This document shows, piece after piece, positions 9,582 to 18,239 of a stretch of DNA of 61,293 bases; positions within the stretch are counted from its first letter, which is position 1; each line of letters starts with the position of its first letter. The DNA lies in the NCBI RefSeq assembly GCF_010435965.1, contig NZ_JAAGAA010000008.1:1-61293 (forward strand). The letters are read 5' to 3'. A program made the translations under genes and the position numbers. The stretch is from Crenobacter caeni (GTDB taxonomy: Bacteria > Pseudomonadota > Gammaproteobacteria > Burkholderiales > Chromobacteriaceae). The notes beneath the pieces were generated by a model. It did not search any database, was not told where the DNA came from, and saw only the letters and a program-made list of their open reading frames with translations.

Positions 9582-9611
9582 TTGATTGAAAATGTTTTAG
9601 ATGGGTATGAT
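9582..9611 (+). promoter_or_regulatory. Candidate promoter of rpoS
   Basis: TTGATT (9582-9587) and TATGAT (9606-9611) are separated by 18 nt inside an AT-rich stretch. The predicted start site would be about 55 nt before the rpoS ATG. No operator is recognised. Many rpoS genes also have promoters inside upstream nlpD; here nlpD is absent and an EPS gene lies upstream. Confidence 0.4.
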
Positions 9612-9672
9612 TTGATCCATCAGCAGGGAAGGGCAGGGCAGGTCGCTTACATCACAATAAGGGGAAGAGGCG

Positions 9673-10626
9673 ATGCAAAACGAATTCGATCTGGACGAGG
9701 TGCAGGAACTCGAAGAGGAAGTCATCGACGAGGCCGCCGAAGAGGGCAAGCCGGCCGAAGAGGCGACTACGCGCAAGGAGGCAGGCGAGCTTTACCTGTC
9801 CGAGGACGTCACGCAGATCTACCTGACCGAGATCGGCGGTAGCGCCTTGCTCAAACCGCACGAAGAGCTCGAGCTCGCGCGCAAGGTAGTGGCAGGAGAC
9901 TTCGAGGCGCGCCAGAAGATGATTCGCCATAACCTGCGGCTGGTCGTCAATATCGCCAAGCACTACCACAACCGCGGCCTGCCGCTGCTCGACCTGGTCG
10001 AGGAGGGTAACCTCGGCCTGATGCACGCCCTGGAGAAGTTCGACCCCGAGCGCGGCTTCCGCTTCTCGACCTACGCGACCTGGTGGATCCGCCAGAGCAT
10101 CGAGCGCGCGATCATGAACCAGTCGCGTACCATCCGCCTGCCTGTGCATGTGGTGAAGGAGCTCAACGTCTGCCTGCGCGCGTCGCGCAGGCTGGAGGCC
10201 AAGCTCGGGCGCGAGGCGAGCGCCGAGGAAGTGGCCGCCGAAGTCGGCCGCCCGCTGGAAGAGGTGTCCCGCCTGCTGGGCTTGAACGAGCGGGTGACCT
10301 CGCTCGACGCGCCGCTGGACATCGACCCGCAACTGACGGTCGGCGAGTCCATCCCCGACGAGCAGCACGAGGACGCCGACGTCAGCCTGCACGGCCAGCG
10401 CGTCGAGCGTTACGTGCAGGACTGGCTCGCCCAGCTGCCCGAGAAGCAGCGGCTGGTGATCCAGCGCCGCTACGGGCTGGATGGCGGCGAGGCGGCGACG
10501 CTGGAGGAGCTCGCACAGGAGCTCGCGCTGACGCGCGAGCGGGTGCGGCAGATCCAGCTCGAGGGGCTGGACCGGCTGCGCCGTTTCCTGCGCCAGCACG
10601 GCATCGAGAAAGAGATGCTGTTCTGA
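9673..10626 (+). CDS. rpoS: RNA polymerase sigma factor RpoS (sigma-38)
   Basis: 317 residues, normal for RpoS. It directs RNA polymerase to stationary-phase and general-stress promoters. After an acidic N-terminus come [16 protein letters not shown] (region 1.2), [16 protein letters not shown] and [18 protein letters not shown] (region 2.1-2.2), and [17 protein letters not shown] (regions 2.3-2.4). [16 protein letters not shown] is region 3, and [17 protein letters not shown] is the region 4.2 helix-turn-helix. ATG 9673 follows GGGGAAGAGGCG. The gene is monocistronic, followed by a hairpin and a convergent gene. The usual nlpD neighbour is missing; the gene sits directly after an exopolysaccharide cluster. 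Confidence 0.95.
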   Translation: MQNEFDLDEVQELEEEVIDEAAEEGKPAEEATTRKEAGELYLSEDVTQIYLTEIGGSALLKPHEELELARKVVAGDFEARQKMIRHNLRLVVNIAKHYHNRGLPLLDLVEEGNLGLMHALEKFDPERGFRFSTYATWWIRQSIERAIMNQSRTIRLPVHVVKELNVCLRASRRLEAKLGREASAEEVAAEVGRPLEEVSRLLGLNERVTSLDAPLDIDPQLTVGESIPDEQHEDADVSLHGQRVERYVQDWLAQLPEKQRLVIQRRYGLDGGEAATLEELAQELALTRERVRQIQLEGLDRLRRFLRQHGIEKEMLF

Positions 10627-10652
10627 GCGCGGACGGGCAAATCCGATCGACG

Positions 10653-10680
10653 ACGGCCGCGCTTGCGCGGCCGTTTGCGT
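10653..10680 (+). terminator. Terminator after rpoS
   Basis: A 9-bp stem ACGGCCGCG/CGCGGCCGT with a CTTG loop (10653-10674), followed by a short T-containing tail. It lies between convergent genes and could serve both strands. Confidence 0.65.
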
Positions 10681-12696
10681 TCATGCGGTTCTCAGCCGCA
10701 TCAGGCGCACCACCGCGACGGCGAGCACGGGCAGCAGCACGCCCAGCGCGAGGGTCGCGACAAGCAGCGGGGTGAGCGCCGAGTAGTCGGCGGCGGTCAG
10801 CAACTTGCCCGCACCGTCGCGCACCTCGCGGCTGAGCACGTAGTGGCGGTTGAGCGCCTTGGTCAGCAGGTCGGACGCCGACAGCGCGAGGTTGGTGAAC
10901 GACGCCATCACCGCGAAATAGGTCGCCTTCAGCTCGGGTGGCGCGCTGGCGGCGATCCACGCGAGCATCGGGATCATCGCGATCTGCCCGAACGGTCCGG
11001 ACAAGGCGGTGTCGACGATGGTGATAAAGCGCGCGTCGACGACGCCGCCCGTCACCTGCTGTGTCCATTCGTGTAGCCCCACGCTCATGGCGAGCGTCGG
11101 CAGCGACAGCAGCGCCTGGGCTGCGGTCAGCGTCAGCACGATGCGCACCATGCCGTGCCGGCCCATGAAGCTGCGCAGCGCGAACATGCCGGCGAGCGTC
11201 AGCACTCCGGTGATCAGCGAGAGCAGCGCGAAGAACTGCGCGTCAAAGCCGAGCACGTCGATGCTCCACCAGGTCACCCCGGCGCCGGGCGACGGCGCCG
11301 CGCGAAACGCGAACACCACCAGCGCGGTGCCCCACAGCGTCGCGCGCGTCGTCCTGTCCTGCTCGCGGGTGAGCCGCGTCATCAGCCAGGCGAGGATCGC
11401 TAGCGAACCGGCGAACACGATTTCCTGCGCGTAGGCGAGCTCCGACTGCCCCATCGCCAGCGTGAACGCGGCAAACAGCGCGCTCCCCGCCAATAGCGGC
11501 CAGTTCGGCCGCGTGCTGCCGGGCAAGTCGCCGGCGAGCGCGCGCGCGTCGGAGAGCGACAGGCCGGCCTTGAGCGCCCGTGCGCGCGTGCGGCGCTTGA
11601 GGTGAGCGCCGATCAGCACCCCCGTCACCGAAACCAGCGGGATCGCCAGCGCGCCCAGGTAGACGTCGCGGTAGAGCGCTGCGCGCTCTGGCGCGGGCAG
11701 CGCGTCGGCGCCGTCGAAGATCCACATATTGGCGAGTGCCACCAGCACGGTGCCGCCGATCAGCGCGACGCGGCCCAGCGTCTGCACGGTCGCGTGCATC
11801 GCGTGCGTCTCGCTTTCGCTGCGGGGGGTACCGTCCGAATGCAGATGCGGCACCGCCTCGACGGTCATCGCGTCGGCGACCGCGTCCTGCAGCACGTAGC
11901 CGGTCGGCGCGAGCAGGCTGGCGAGCACGTACCAGCGCGCGGGCGCCATGATCCCTGCCATGTACGCGGGTTCGCCCAGCAAGAGCGCCATGATGGTGAG
12001 GCTGGCGCCGACCAAGAGCGCGCCGAGGTAAACCAAGAGGGCCTTGTAGCGCCACAAGAGGTCGGTCAGGTGGCCGATCGGCATCTTCAAGGACCACGGC
12101 ACCAGCGTCCAGAAGCCCAGCGCGGCGAGGAACTCGGCGGAGAGCCCCAGTTGTTCCTTGACGAAGAAGGTACCGACGATGCCGGTGATCCCCTGCAGGC
12201 CGGCGGCAAGGTAAACCAGCAAGGGCGGCAGGTAGGCCGGCCTCAAGTCGCGCGCAAGCGACACGATGGGCGCGGCGAGTGCGGCCAGCCACGCCGGCAG
12301 CTGGGCACGGGGCGCGTCCGCGCGCACCGGCACCCGCCACAGCAGCCACAGCAGCAGCACCAGCAAGGCACCGAGCAGCAACCGGTGGCCGGTGGCCGGC
12401 ACCAGCGTGATCGAGACCGTGAACGAGGCGAGGGTAAGTGCGATTGCCCACGGCTTGACGCCGGGTGGCATCGCGCGGTGGGTTTGCCACTCGGTAAGGA
12501 TGGGGCCGGTCAGTCGGTTTTCGTGCAGGAAGCGGTGCGCGCGGCGCGAACTTCGCGCGTAGCAGAACGCGGCGAGCAGCACGAAGGGCGTGGTCGGCAA
12601 CAGCGGCAGGAACACGCCGAGCACGCCGGCGAAAAGCGCGAGCGTGCCGGCGAGCGCGAAGAAGCCGCGCATCAGCGTGTTGCTGGCCGCGCGCAC
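10681..12696 (-). CDS. Fusion of a DUF454 (YbaN-like) domain with an MFS / folate-biopterin-type transporter
   Basis: 671 residues, inner membrane. Residues about 8-115 look like a DUF454/YbaN unit: GVLGVFLPLLPTTPFVLLAA, then FCYARSSRRAHRFL and HRAMPPGVK. From about 150 there are some 12 membrane segments with GLQGITGIVGTFFVKEQLGL and MPIGHLTDL, similar to the folate-biopterin transporter branch of the MFS. The start appears to be GTG 12696, 3 nt after the stop of the enoyl-CoA hydratase gene; ATG 12672 is an alternative. Both parts are usually separate proteins, so the fusion is notable. The substrate is unknown. Confidence 0.7.
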   Translation of the reverse strand: MRAASNTLMRGFFALAGTLALFAGVLGVFLPLLPTTPFVLLAAFCYARSSRRAHRFLHENRLTGPILTEWQTHRAMPPGVKPWAIALTLASFTVSITLVPATGHRLLLGALLVLLLWLLWRVPVRADAPRAQLPAWLAALAAPIVSLARDLRPAYLPPLLVYLAAGLQGITGIVGTFFVKEQLGLSAEFLAALGFWTLVPWSLKMPIGHLTDLLWRYKALLVYLGALLVGASLTIMALLLGEPAYMAGIMAPARWYVLASLLAPTGYVLQDAVADAMTVEAVPHLHSDGTPRSESETHAMHATVQTLGRVALIGGTVLVALANMWIFDGADALPAPERAALYRDVYLGALAIPLVSVTGVLIGAHLKRRTRARALKAGLSLSDARALAGDLPGSTRPNWPLLAGSALFAAFTLAMGQSELAYAQEIVFAGSLAILAWLMTRLTREQDRTTRATLWGTALVVFAFRAAPSPGAGVTWWSIDVLGFDAQFFALLSLITGVLTLAGMFALRSFMGRHGMVRIVLTLTAAQALLSLPTLAMSVGLHEWTQQVTGGVVDARFITIVDTALSGPFGQIAMIPMLAWIAASAPPELKATYFAVMASFTNLALSASDLLTKALNRHYVLSREVRDGAGKLLTAADYSALTPLLVATLALGVLLPVLAVAVVRLMRLRTA

Positions 12697-12699
12697 GCC

Positions 12700-13485
12700 T
12701 TAGCCGCCGCGAAACTCGGGCGCGCGCTTCTCGACGAAGGCGCGCACGCCTTCGCGGCCGTCGCCGGTCTGGCTCTGCGCGATGATGGTGCGTGCCTCCA
12801 GCGCGAGTTGCGCTTCCAGCGGATTGGCCAGCGTCTCAAGCAGCAGCGACTTGACTTTGCCGTAGGCGCCGGTCGGCCCGCGCGCGATGCGCTCGGCGAG
12901 GCTACGCGCGCTGTCCTCGAGCGCCTCGGGCGCGACCACCTGGTTGACCAGACCCCAGTCGAGCGCCTCGGCGGCGGAAAGCGTGCGCCCGGTCAGGTAG
13001 AGCTCCATCGCGCGGCGCTGGCCGACGAGTCTGGGCAGCAGCCAGCTCGAGCCGCCGTCCGGCGTGTAGCCGATCTGCGTGTACGCGGTGGTGAAGCGCG
13101 CGTTGTCGGCGGCGATGGCTAGGTCTGCCAGTGCGACCAGGCTCAGGCCGACGCCGGCCGCCACGCCGTTGACCGCGGCGATCACCGGCGCATCGAGGCG
13201 CATCAGGCGGGCGACGGCGATATTGAGCGGGTCGGTCATCTCCTGCAGCAAGGTGCCGACGCGGTCGGCCTCGCGCACGAAGGTGGACACGTCGCCGCCG
13301 GCGCAGAACGCCTTGTCGCCGCTGCCGGTGATCAGCACCGCGCGCACGTCGCGCCGCTGCGAGAGTTCGGCGGCGATCGCCGACAGCTCGAGGATGCCGG
13401 CGGTGTTAAGCGCGTTGAAGGCGGCGGGCCTGTCCAGCGTCAGCGACGCGACGCCGGCGGACACCTCGAATCGGATCATGCTCAT
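12700..13485 (-). CDS. Enoyl-CoA hydratase/isomerase family protein
   Basis: 261 residues. ATG 13485 is chosen because AAAAGGAAAA precedes it at good spacing. Crotonase fold: LTLDRPAAFNALN (substrate loop), FCAGGDVSTF (first oxyanion segment) and AVNGVAAGVGLSLVALADLAIA (second oxyanion Gly). The region FTTAYTQIGYTPDGGSSW has Asp and no catalytic Glu at the usual second position, as in PaaG-type epoxyphenylacetyl-CoA isomerases. It may act in fatty acid or aromatic degradation. It is probably co-transcribed with the transporter gene 3 nt downstream. Confidence 0.85.
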   Translation of the reverse strand: MSMIRFEVSAGVASLTLDRPAAFNALNTAGILELSAIAAELSQRRDVRAVLITGSGDKAFCAGGDVSTFVREADRVGTLLQEMTDPLNIAVARLMRLDAPVIAAVNGVAAGVGLSLVALADLAIAADNARFTTAYTQIGYTPDGGSSWLLPRLVGQRRAMELYLTGRTLSAAEALDWGLVNQVVAPEALEDSARSLAERIARGPTGAYGKVKSLLLETLANPLEAQLALEARTIIAQSQTGDGREGVRAFVEKRAPEFRGG

Positions 13486-13557
13486 GGTTTTTCCTTTTAT
13501 GGTTTGCCCCGCAGCGAGCATATCCGAAAGGTGGCGCCAGTGCATGCCGCCGTCACG

Positions 13558-14148
13558 TCATGTCACGCTGCCCGCCCTGTGGCGGCGCTGCCAGCGCCAG
13601 ATGCGCCACGCCAGCAGCAGCGTGGCAATGGCGGTGAGGAGCGCGGGCTCGCGGTAGTCGGACTTGGTCAGCCACAGGTAGTGCAGGCAGCCAAGCATCA
13701 GCGCCGGGTAGACGAGACGGTGCAGGCGTGCCCAGCTGCGCCCCAGCCGTTTCATCCAGTATTTGCTCGAGGTGACGGCCAGTGGCAGCAGCATCAGCCA
13801 CGCAGCAAAGCCGGCGACGATATACGGGCTGCCGACGAGGTCGTCCAGCAGCACGGACGGCGTCGGTGCAACCTGCGCGACGTAGACGGACAGGTGGGCG
13901 CTCGCGTATGCGAAGGCGGTGAGCCCCAGCGTGCGTCGGAACGCTATCAGCCGCGGTGCGTGCAGCAGCACAGCCAGCGGCGAGACGGTGAGGGTCGCGA
14001 TCAACCACGTGAGCGCCCACCAGCCGCTTTGCCTTGTCAGATAGTCGGCCGGGTCGGCGACGCCAAGCCAGAGCCTGCCGACACTCAGCAGCGCCGGCAG
14101 CGCACAAAGTGCGACGAGCCCGGCCTGTGCCAATCGCCCGGCGCTCAT
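13558..14148 (-). CDS. msrQ: MsrQ, heme b membrane subunit of the MsrPQ methionine sulfoxide reductase
   Basis: 196 residues with about six membrane helices. It carries electrons from the quinone pool or flavin reductase to periplasmic MsrP. The [18 protein letters not shown] helix and the [19 protein letters not shown] helix carry His residues of the ferric-reductase-like transmembrane domain that bind heme. ATG 14148 overlaps the msrP stop codon (ATGA), so the two genes are translationally coupled. Assignment is firm from motif content and gene pairing. Confidence 0.92.
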   Translation of the reverse strand: MSAGRLAQAGLVALCALPALLSVGRLWLGVADPADYLTRQSGWWALTWLIATLTVSPLAVLLHAPRLIAFRRTLGLTAFAYASAHLSVYVAQVAPTPSVLLDDLVGSPYIVAGFAAWLMLLPLAVTSSKYWMKRLGRSWARLHRLVYPALMLGCLHYLWLTKSDYREPALLTAIATLLLAWRIWRWQRRHRAGSVT

Positions 14149-15074
14149 ATCCAGCGCTTGAGGTCGAGGCCGCGGTACAGCGAGGCAACCTGCGCTGCGT
14201 AGCCGTTGAAGGGCAGCGTCGGGCGGCGGCCGAATTCGCCGATGCGCCGCTCGTTGGCCTGGCTCCAGCGCGGGTGGTCGACTTCGGGGTTCACGTTGGC
14301 GAAGAAGCCGTACTCGCGCGGGTTGACGCTCTGCCAGGTCGTGGTTGGCTGGTGCTCGACGAGGTTGATCGCGACGATGCTCTTGATGCTCTTGAAACCG
14401 TACTTCCACGGCACCACCAGCCGGATCGGCGCGCCGTTCTGCGCAGGCAGCGTCTGGCCGTACAGGCCGACCGCGAGCAGGGTCAGCGGGTGCATCGCCT
14501 CGTCGATGCGCAAGCCCTCGCGGTAGGGCCAGGGCAGCAGACCGGTCTGTTGGCCCGGCATCTGCGCCGGCCGCTCCAGCGTGACGAACTGCACGAAGCG
14601 GCCCTTCGACGTTGGCTGTGCTTTTTTCAGGAGCGCGGCAAGCTCGAAGCCGACCCACGGGATCACCATGCTCCAGCCCTCGACGCAGCGCAGCCGGTAG
14701 ATGCGCTCTTCAAGCGGCGCGATGCGGAACAGCGCGTCGTAGTCCAGCGTCAGCGGCTGTTGTACATGGCCGCCGACGCTCAGCGTCCACGGGCGCACGG
14801 TAAGCCGGCCGGCGTATTGGGCAGGGTCTTCCTTGCCGCTGCCGAATTCGTAGAAGTTGTTGTAATGGGTGATCTCGTCGAAGGTGTTCGGCTTGTCGCT
14901 GGCCCGGAAGGGGCCGGGGCTGGCCTTCAGCGGCGCCCCAAGCGCCGGCGGCAGCCACAGGGCCAGCGCGCCGGCCGCCGCGGTGCGCATGAAGTCGCGC
15001 CGGCTGCGCCACAGCGCCTCGGGAGTGATCTCGGACGGCGCGGGCGCCGTTTCGTCGTTGAGCCTGATCAGCAT
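14145..15074 (-). CDS. msrP: MsrP, periplasmic molybdopterin methionine sulfoxide reductase
   Basis: 309 residues from ATG 15074, which is preceded by AAAGGAGAGCGC. It repairs oxidised methionines in envelope proteins. A twin-arginine signal ([20 protein letters not shown], near residues 24-43) sends the folded Mo enzyme across the membrane. The oxidoreductase domain has [17 protein letters not shown], the cofactor-binding Cys in [14 protein letters not shown], and [18 protein letters not shown]. It is the upstream member of the msrPQ operon. The next gene, an exonuclease, is divergent and starts 72 nt away. Confidence 0.93.
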   Translation of the reverse strand: MLIRLNDETAPAPSEITPEALWRSRRDFMRTAAAGALALWLPPALGAPLKASPGPFRASDKPNTFDEITHYNNFYEFGSGKEDPAQYAGRLTVRPWTLSVGGHVQQPLTLDYDALFRIAPLEERIYRLRCVEGWSMVIPWVGFELAALLKKAQPTSKGRFVQFVTLERPAQMPGQQTGLLPWPYREGLRIDEAMHPLTLLAVGLYGQTLPAQNGAPIRLVVPWKYGFKSIKSIVAINLVEHQPTTTWQSVNPREYGFFANVNPEVDHPRWSQANERRIGEFGRRPTLPFNGYAAQVASLYRGLDLKRWI

Positions 15075-15145
15075 GCGCTCTCCTTTGCCTTTTGCCGCGC
15101 ACCGCGGCATGCTAGCCGGCTTTCCTGCCACCGGGACGCTTGAAT

Positions 15146-15751
15146 ATGGGCCGCATCGCCGTCATCGACTTTGAAACCAACGGGCTGTCGCCGTCCGCCA
15201 GTTGCCGCGCGACCGAGATCGCGGCGGTGCTGGTCGAGGAGGGCCGCATCGTTGGCCGCTACCAGAGCCTGATGAACGCTAACGTGTTCGTGCCGCGCGA
15301 AATCGAGCGGCTCACCGGCATCAGCAACGCGATGCTGCGCGAGGCGCCGCCGGCGGCGCGGGTGATGCGCGAGGTGGCGGACTTTGTCGGCGACACCCCG
15401 CTTGTCGCGCACAACGCGGCGTTCGACCGCAAGTTCTGGGACCACGAACTGGCGCTCATCGGCGCCACCCGCCGCCAGGAGTTTGCCTGTTCGCTGCTGC
15501 TCGCGCGCCGCCTGTTGCCCGAAGCGCCCGACCACAAGCTGGGCACACTCGGGCGCTGGCTCGGCCTGCCCGTCAGCGGCCGTGCGCACCGTGCGCTCGC
15601 CGACAGCGAAATGACCGCGCATCTGCTGGTCCGCCTGCAGGCGCTGCTGGCCGAACGCCACGGCGTCCGTCGTACCGACCACGCCTTGCTGTGCGCGCTG
15701 CAAAAAGTGCCCGCCGCGCGCGTGGCCGACTGGCTCGCCCAGGTGCGCTGA
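15146..15751 (+). CDS. 3'-5' exonuclease, DnaQ-like (DEDDh)
   Basis: 201 residues. The domain spans nearly the whole protein. ExoI motif: VIDFETNG (Asp and Glu). Exo[15 protein letters not shown] (Asp). Exo[16 protein letters not shown] (His and Asp of the DEDDh type). It is smaller than the Pol III epsilon subunit and lacks a clear polymerase-binding tail, so it is probably a stand-alone nuclease or proofreading accessory. The start is ATG 15146 with a weak ribosome site; TTG 15140 is also in frame. It converges on the anti-sigma gene 2 nt downstream. Confidence 0.85.
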   Translation: MGRIAVIDFETNGLSPSASCRATEIAAVLVEEGRIVGRYQSLMNANVFVPREIERLTGISNAMLREAPPAARVMREVADFVGDTPLVAHNAAFDRKFWDHELALIGATRRQEFACSLLLARRLLPEAPDHKLGTLGRWLGLPVSGRAHRALADSEMTAHLLVRLQALLAERHGVRRTDHALLCALQKVPAARVADWLAQVR

Positions 15752-15753
15752 CG

Positions 15754-16389
15754 CTACCACGCGAGCACCCGCGGGCCGAACCACGCGCCGGCGAGGGTGC
15801 TCAGCACGATCCCCAGCACATACCACAGCGCGGCAAACGGCAGCGCCAGCTCCGGGCAGTGCACGGTGTACGCGAGCGCGGCGAGACAGCCAGACGCCAG
15901 CCCGGCGAGCGCGCCGGCCAAGGCAAGCCGGGTCGGCGCCAGTGCGCGCAGCGCGGCAAGCAATAGCGCAAGCGGTGGCAGCGAGAGCAGCAGGATGCTC
16001 GCCGCGCAAGATTGCCAGCTATTGCCGAGCAGCAACGCGCCACGCTCGCCGGCGGGCGCAGACACCAGTTGCAGCGCGGCGCCCAGCCACAGCGCCAAGA
16101 GCGGCAGCGCCAGCGGCCACAGGCGCGCGCTCGTTGCCGGGCGGGAGCACGCGGCCAGCGCCGGCAGCACGGCAGCCAGTAGCGCGAGCGCGAACAGCGG
16201 CCGCGCCCAGAAGTGGCCGAGGCTTGCGTCGCTTGCCAGCTCGGGGTTGACCCCGAACAGCGCGAGCACCCCCAGCAGGGCGAGCACAAAGCCCGCCGCC
16301 AGCGCCGGCGCAACGCGCGCAAGCGGGCGGGCGGGGGCGACGCCGCCTTCGCGGGCGGCGAGCAGGGTGATCAGCTCGTCTGTCTTCAT
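15754..16389 (-). CDS. nrsF: NrsF-type (DUF1109) anti-sigma factor of the bufferin locus
   Basis: 211 residues. After a short cytoplasmic N-terminus (MKTDELITLLA) come six hydrophobic segments, as in NrsF/DUF1109 proteins, membrane anti-sigma factors that hold SigF-like ECF factors until released by metal or oxidative stress. Conserved-type Cys residues lie in LAACSRPA, SWQSCAAS and VHCPELALP and could sense metal or redox state. ATG 16389 overlaps the sigma stop codon (ATGA), giving coupled synthesis in a strict ratio. Family assignment rests on topology and on its place next to an ECF gene and a buf operon. Confidence 0.85.
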   Translation of the reverse strand: MKTDELITLLAAREGGVAPARPLARVAPALAAGFVLALLGVLALFGVNPELASDASLGHFWARPLFALALLAAVLPALAACSRPATSARLWPLALPLLALWLGAALQLVSAPAGERGALLLGNSWQSCAASILLLSLPPLALLLAALRALAPTRLALAGALAGLASGCLAALAYTVHCPELALPFAALWYVLGIVLSTLAGAWFGPRVLAW

Positions 16390-16928
16390 TTCTCTTTCCT
16401 TATCAGCGCCGCCAGCGCCTTCAGCCCGCGGTGGATGCCGACCTTGACCGCCGACTCGGTCAGCCCCGTTTCGGCCGCCGCCTCGCTGACCGAAAGCCCG
16501 GCGAGCTTGACCAGCCGGATCGGCTCGCGCTGCTTCGCGGGCAGGGCTGCCAGCAGCTTGGCCAGGTCGCGCGCGGTATTCGCCTGTTCCGTCTCTACAG
16601 CGGCCAGCTCGCAGTGCTCGTCGTCCAGCGGCAAGTGCGCTGCGCGCCGGCCGTGGCGGCGCCAGTAGTCGACCAGCTTGTAGCGCGCGATCGCGAACAT
16701 CCACGGCCCCAGCGGCTGGCCGGGCTGATGGGACGCGCGCTGGTTGTGCAGCGCGAGCAGGATCTCCTGCAGCACGTCCTCCACCTCGTCCGGCCTCTGC
16801 GTCATGCGCCGGCGCAGCCACGCGCGCAAAAGCTGCGCGGCCAGTTGCAAGAAGCGCCGGTACGCCGCGGCGTCGCCCGCCACCGCGGCCGCAAACAGCG
16901 CGGCCAGTTCCTGTTCCCTGTCGTGCAT
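16386..16928 (-). CDS. sigF: ECF sigma factor (SigF-like) controlling the bufferin operon
   Basis: 180 residues from ATG 16928, with AGGGGGA just upstream. Region 2: DEVEDVLQEILLALH and GPWMFAIARYKLVDYWRR. Region 4: LPAKQREPIRLVKLAGLSVSEAAAETGLTESAVKVGIHRGL, with the helix-turn-helix at its end. SigF of Caulobacter, freed from NrsF, drives bufferin genes from GTAACC-N16-CGAA promoters. The same promoter stands upstream of this gene and of bufA, so the factor should activate itself and the divergent operon. It is translationally coupled to the anti-sigma gene. Confidence 0.88.
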   Translation of the reverse strand: MHDREQELAALFAAAVAGDAAAYRRFLQLAAQLLRAWLRRRMTQRPDEVEDVLQEILLALHNQRASHQPGQPLGPWMFAIARYKLVDYWRRHGRRAAHLPLDDEHCELAAVETEQANTARDLAKLLAALPAKQREPIRLVKLAGLSVSEAAAETGLTESAVKVGIHRGLKALAALIRKEK

Positions 16929-16949
16929 GTTCCCCCTGATGATGGTGGA

Positions 16950-16975
16950 TTCGTCGCCGCCTGCGTGCGGGTTAC
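16950..16975 (-). promoter_or_regulatory. SigF-type promoter for the sigma/anti-sigma operon
   Basis: Read on the minus strand, GTAACC (16975-16970), 16 nt and CGAA (16953-16950). This exactly matches the GTAACC-N16-CGAA element described for SigF in Caulobacter. The start of transcription would fall near 16943, about 15 nt before the ATG. It implies autoregulation. Confidence 0.8.
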
Positions 16976-17003
16976 AGCGGGCAGAAAATATTTGTTCCCC
17001 ACT

Positions 17004-17029
17004 GTAACCGCTGGGCGTGGCTGCGCGAA
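17004..17029 (+). promoter_or_regulatory. SigF-type promoter for bufA
   Basis: GTAACC (17004-17009), 16 nt and CGAA (17026-17029): a second exact copy in the opposite orientation, 28 nt from the -35 element of the divergent promoter. The predicted start site near 17036 leaves a leader of about 50 nt before the bufA ribosome site. Confidence 0.82.
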
Positions 17030-17086
17030 TTGGCAAGCTGTCGCGGGCATCCTGCCTGTGGCTTCACGCATACAAAGGAGCACTCC

Positions 17087-17353
17087 ATGAACAAGACAAC
17101 GACGCTCACCCTGGCGGCCGCCCTCGCGGCAATGGCCAGCGGCGCGGCACTAGCCACCGAGCCTGCCAAGGAAAAATGCTACGGCGTGTCCGAAGCCGGC
17201 AAGAACGACTGCAAGGCCGGCGCCGGTACCAGTTGTGCCGGTTCGTCCAAGGCCGACTACCAGGGCAGCGCGTGGAAATACGTCGCCAAAGGCACTTGTA
17301 CGTCGATCAAGACGCCCAAGGGCACGGGCTCGCTGACGCCGACCGCCAACTGA
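17087..17353 (+). CDS. bufA1: Bufferin-1 precursor (BufA1, DUF2282)
   Basis: 88 residues behind AAAGGAG. An N-terminal signal peptide (about 1-23, ending ALAT) is followed by a core with four cysteines (31, 42, 50, 71) in the family pattern KCYGV, KNDC, TSCAG and KGTC. In this family a MNIO enzyme converts core cysteines to thiooxazole heterocycles, and the exported peptide chelates copper and protects the cell. Unlike most RiPPs the leader is a Sec signal. The SigF-type promoter lies directly upstream, and the downstream genes supply the modifying enzyme. A GC-rich inverted repeat after the stop may set a high precursor-to-enzyme ratio. Confidence 0.92.
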   Translation: MNKTTTLTLAAALAAMASGAALATEPAKEKCYGVSEAGKNDCKAGAGTSCAGSSKADYQGSAWKYVAKGTCTSIKTPKGTGSLTPTAN

Positions 17354-17360
17354 TAGCCAG

Positions 17361-17400
17361 GCCCGGGCTGGCGTGGCGCGCGCTTGCGCCTGGCCCGGGC
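17361..17400 (+). terminator. GC-rich inverted repeat after bufA, possible attenuator
   Basis: The self-complementary 8-mer GCCCGGGC occurs at 17361-17368 and 17393-17400, 24 nt apart, and the two copies can pair. There is no T-run, so partial termination or mRNA stabilisation fits better than a full stop. Its place between precursor and downstream genes suits differential expression. Confidence 0.4.
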
Positions 17401-17453
17401 TGATCTGCGCTGGAGTCAATTTACTTACTGGTCATAAAAAGGCGGTGTGGTTG

Positions 17454-18221
17454 ATGCTGGGCTTACTGGATTTCAGCGGCAAGGTGGTGCTGGTCACCGG
17501 CGGCACCTCGGGCATAGGCAAGGCGACAGCGCAACTTTTCGTGCAACTGGGCGCGACCGTGTACGCGACCGGCCGCCGCGCTGACGCGGGGGCGGCGCTG
17601 GCGGCCGAGGGCATCCGCTTCTTGCCGGCGGACCATCAGGTGGCCGACGACTGCGAACGGGTGGTCGCGAGCGTTCTGCGTGAGACCGGGCGGCTGGACG
17701 TGCTGTTCAACAACGCCGGCTGGATTTTCCTCGCCGACGCCGAGCATTCGTCCGAGGCCGACTGGCAGAAAATCCTCGACCTCAATGTCATCGGCGCGTG
17801 GCGCATGGCGAAGGCGGCCATTCCCACGATGCGCGCGCAAGGTGGCGGGGTGATTGTCAACAACGCGTCGGATTGGGGGCTGAAAGGCGGGCGTGGCGCC
17901 GTCGCCTATTGCAGCAGCAAGGGCGCGCTGGTGCAGATGAGCAAGGCGATGGCGCTCGATTTGGGGCCCGACCGGATCCGCGTCAACGCCGTGTGTCCGG
18001 GCGACACCGTCGTCGAGTGGTGGACGGCGGGGCAGTACGACGGGATGGCATTGGTGACGCCGGCGGCCGAGGCCGAAGAGCGCGCCAAGGACTGGGTGCC
18101 GCTCGGGAGGCTGGGGCAGGCAGAGGACGTGGCCCGCGCGGTCGTTTTTCTCGCCAGCGACATGGCCGCCTACATCACCGGCGTCGCCTTGCCGGTGGAC
18201 GGCGGCAACAGTGCGCAGTAG
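17454..18221 (+). CDS. SDR-family NAD(P)-dependent oxidoreductase inside the bufferin operon
   Basis: 255 residues. Classical SDR: cofactor motif VLVTGGTSGIGKATAQ, NNAG in LFNNAGW, and catalytic Tyr-Lys in VAYCSSKGAL, with the Ser region altered to NNASDWGL. The C-terminal VALPVDGGN is typical. ATG 17454 lies 100 nt after bufA, behind an AT-rich patch (17417-17441) that could carry a separate promoter. It is followed by bufB after 18 nt. SDRs are not part of the described bufABCD set, so it may be an added tailoring or detoxification step or simply an insertion. The substrate is unknown. Confidence 0.88.
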   Translation: MLGLLDFSGKVVLVTGGTSGIGKATAQLFVQLGATVYATGRRADAGAALAAEGIRFLPADHQVADDCERVVASVLRETGRLDVLFNNAGWIFLADAEHSSEADWQKILDLNVIGAWRMAKAAIPTMRAQGGGVIVNNASDWGLKGGRGAVAYCSSKGALVQMSKAMALDLGPDRIRVNAVCPGDTVVEWWTAGQYDGMALVTPAAEAEERAKDWVPLGRLGQAEDVARAVVFLASDMAAYITGVALPVDGGNSAQ

Positions 18222-18239
18222 GGCGAAAAGAGGGCAACG

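Noticed and set aside
11602-13122. Long plus-strand frame of 506 codons opposite the transporter
   Set aside because: Composition is Arg/Gln/Gly/His-rich with no motifs. It is the shadow of the GC-rich minus-strand genes.
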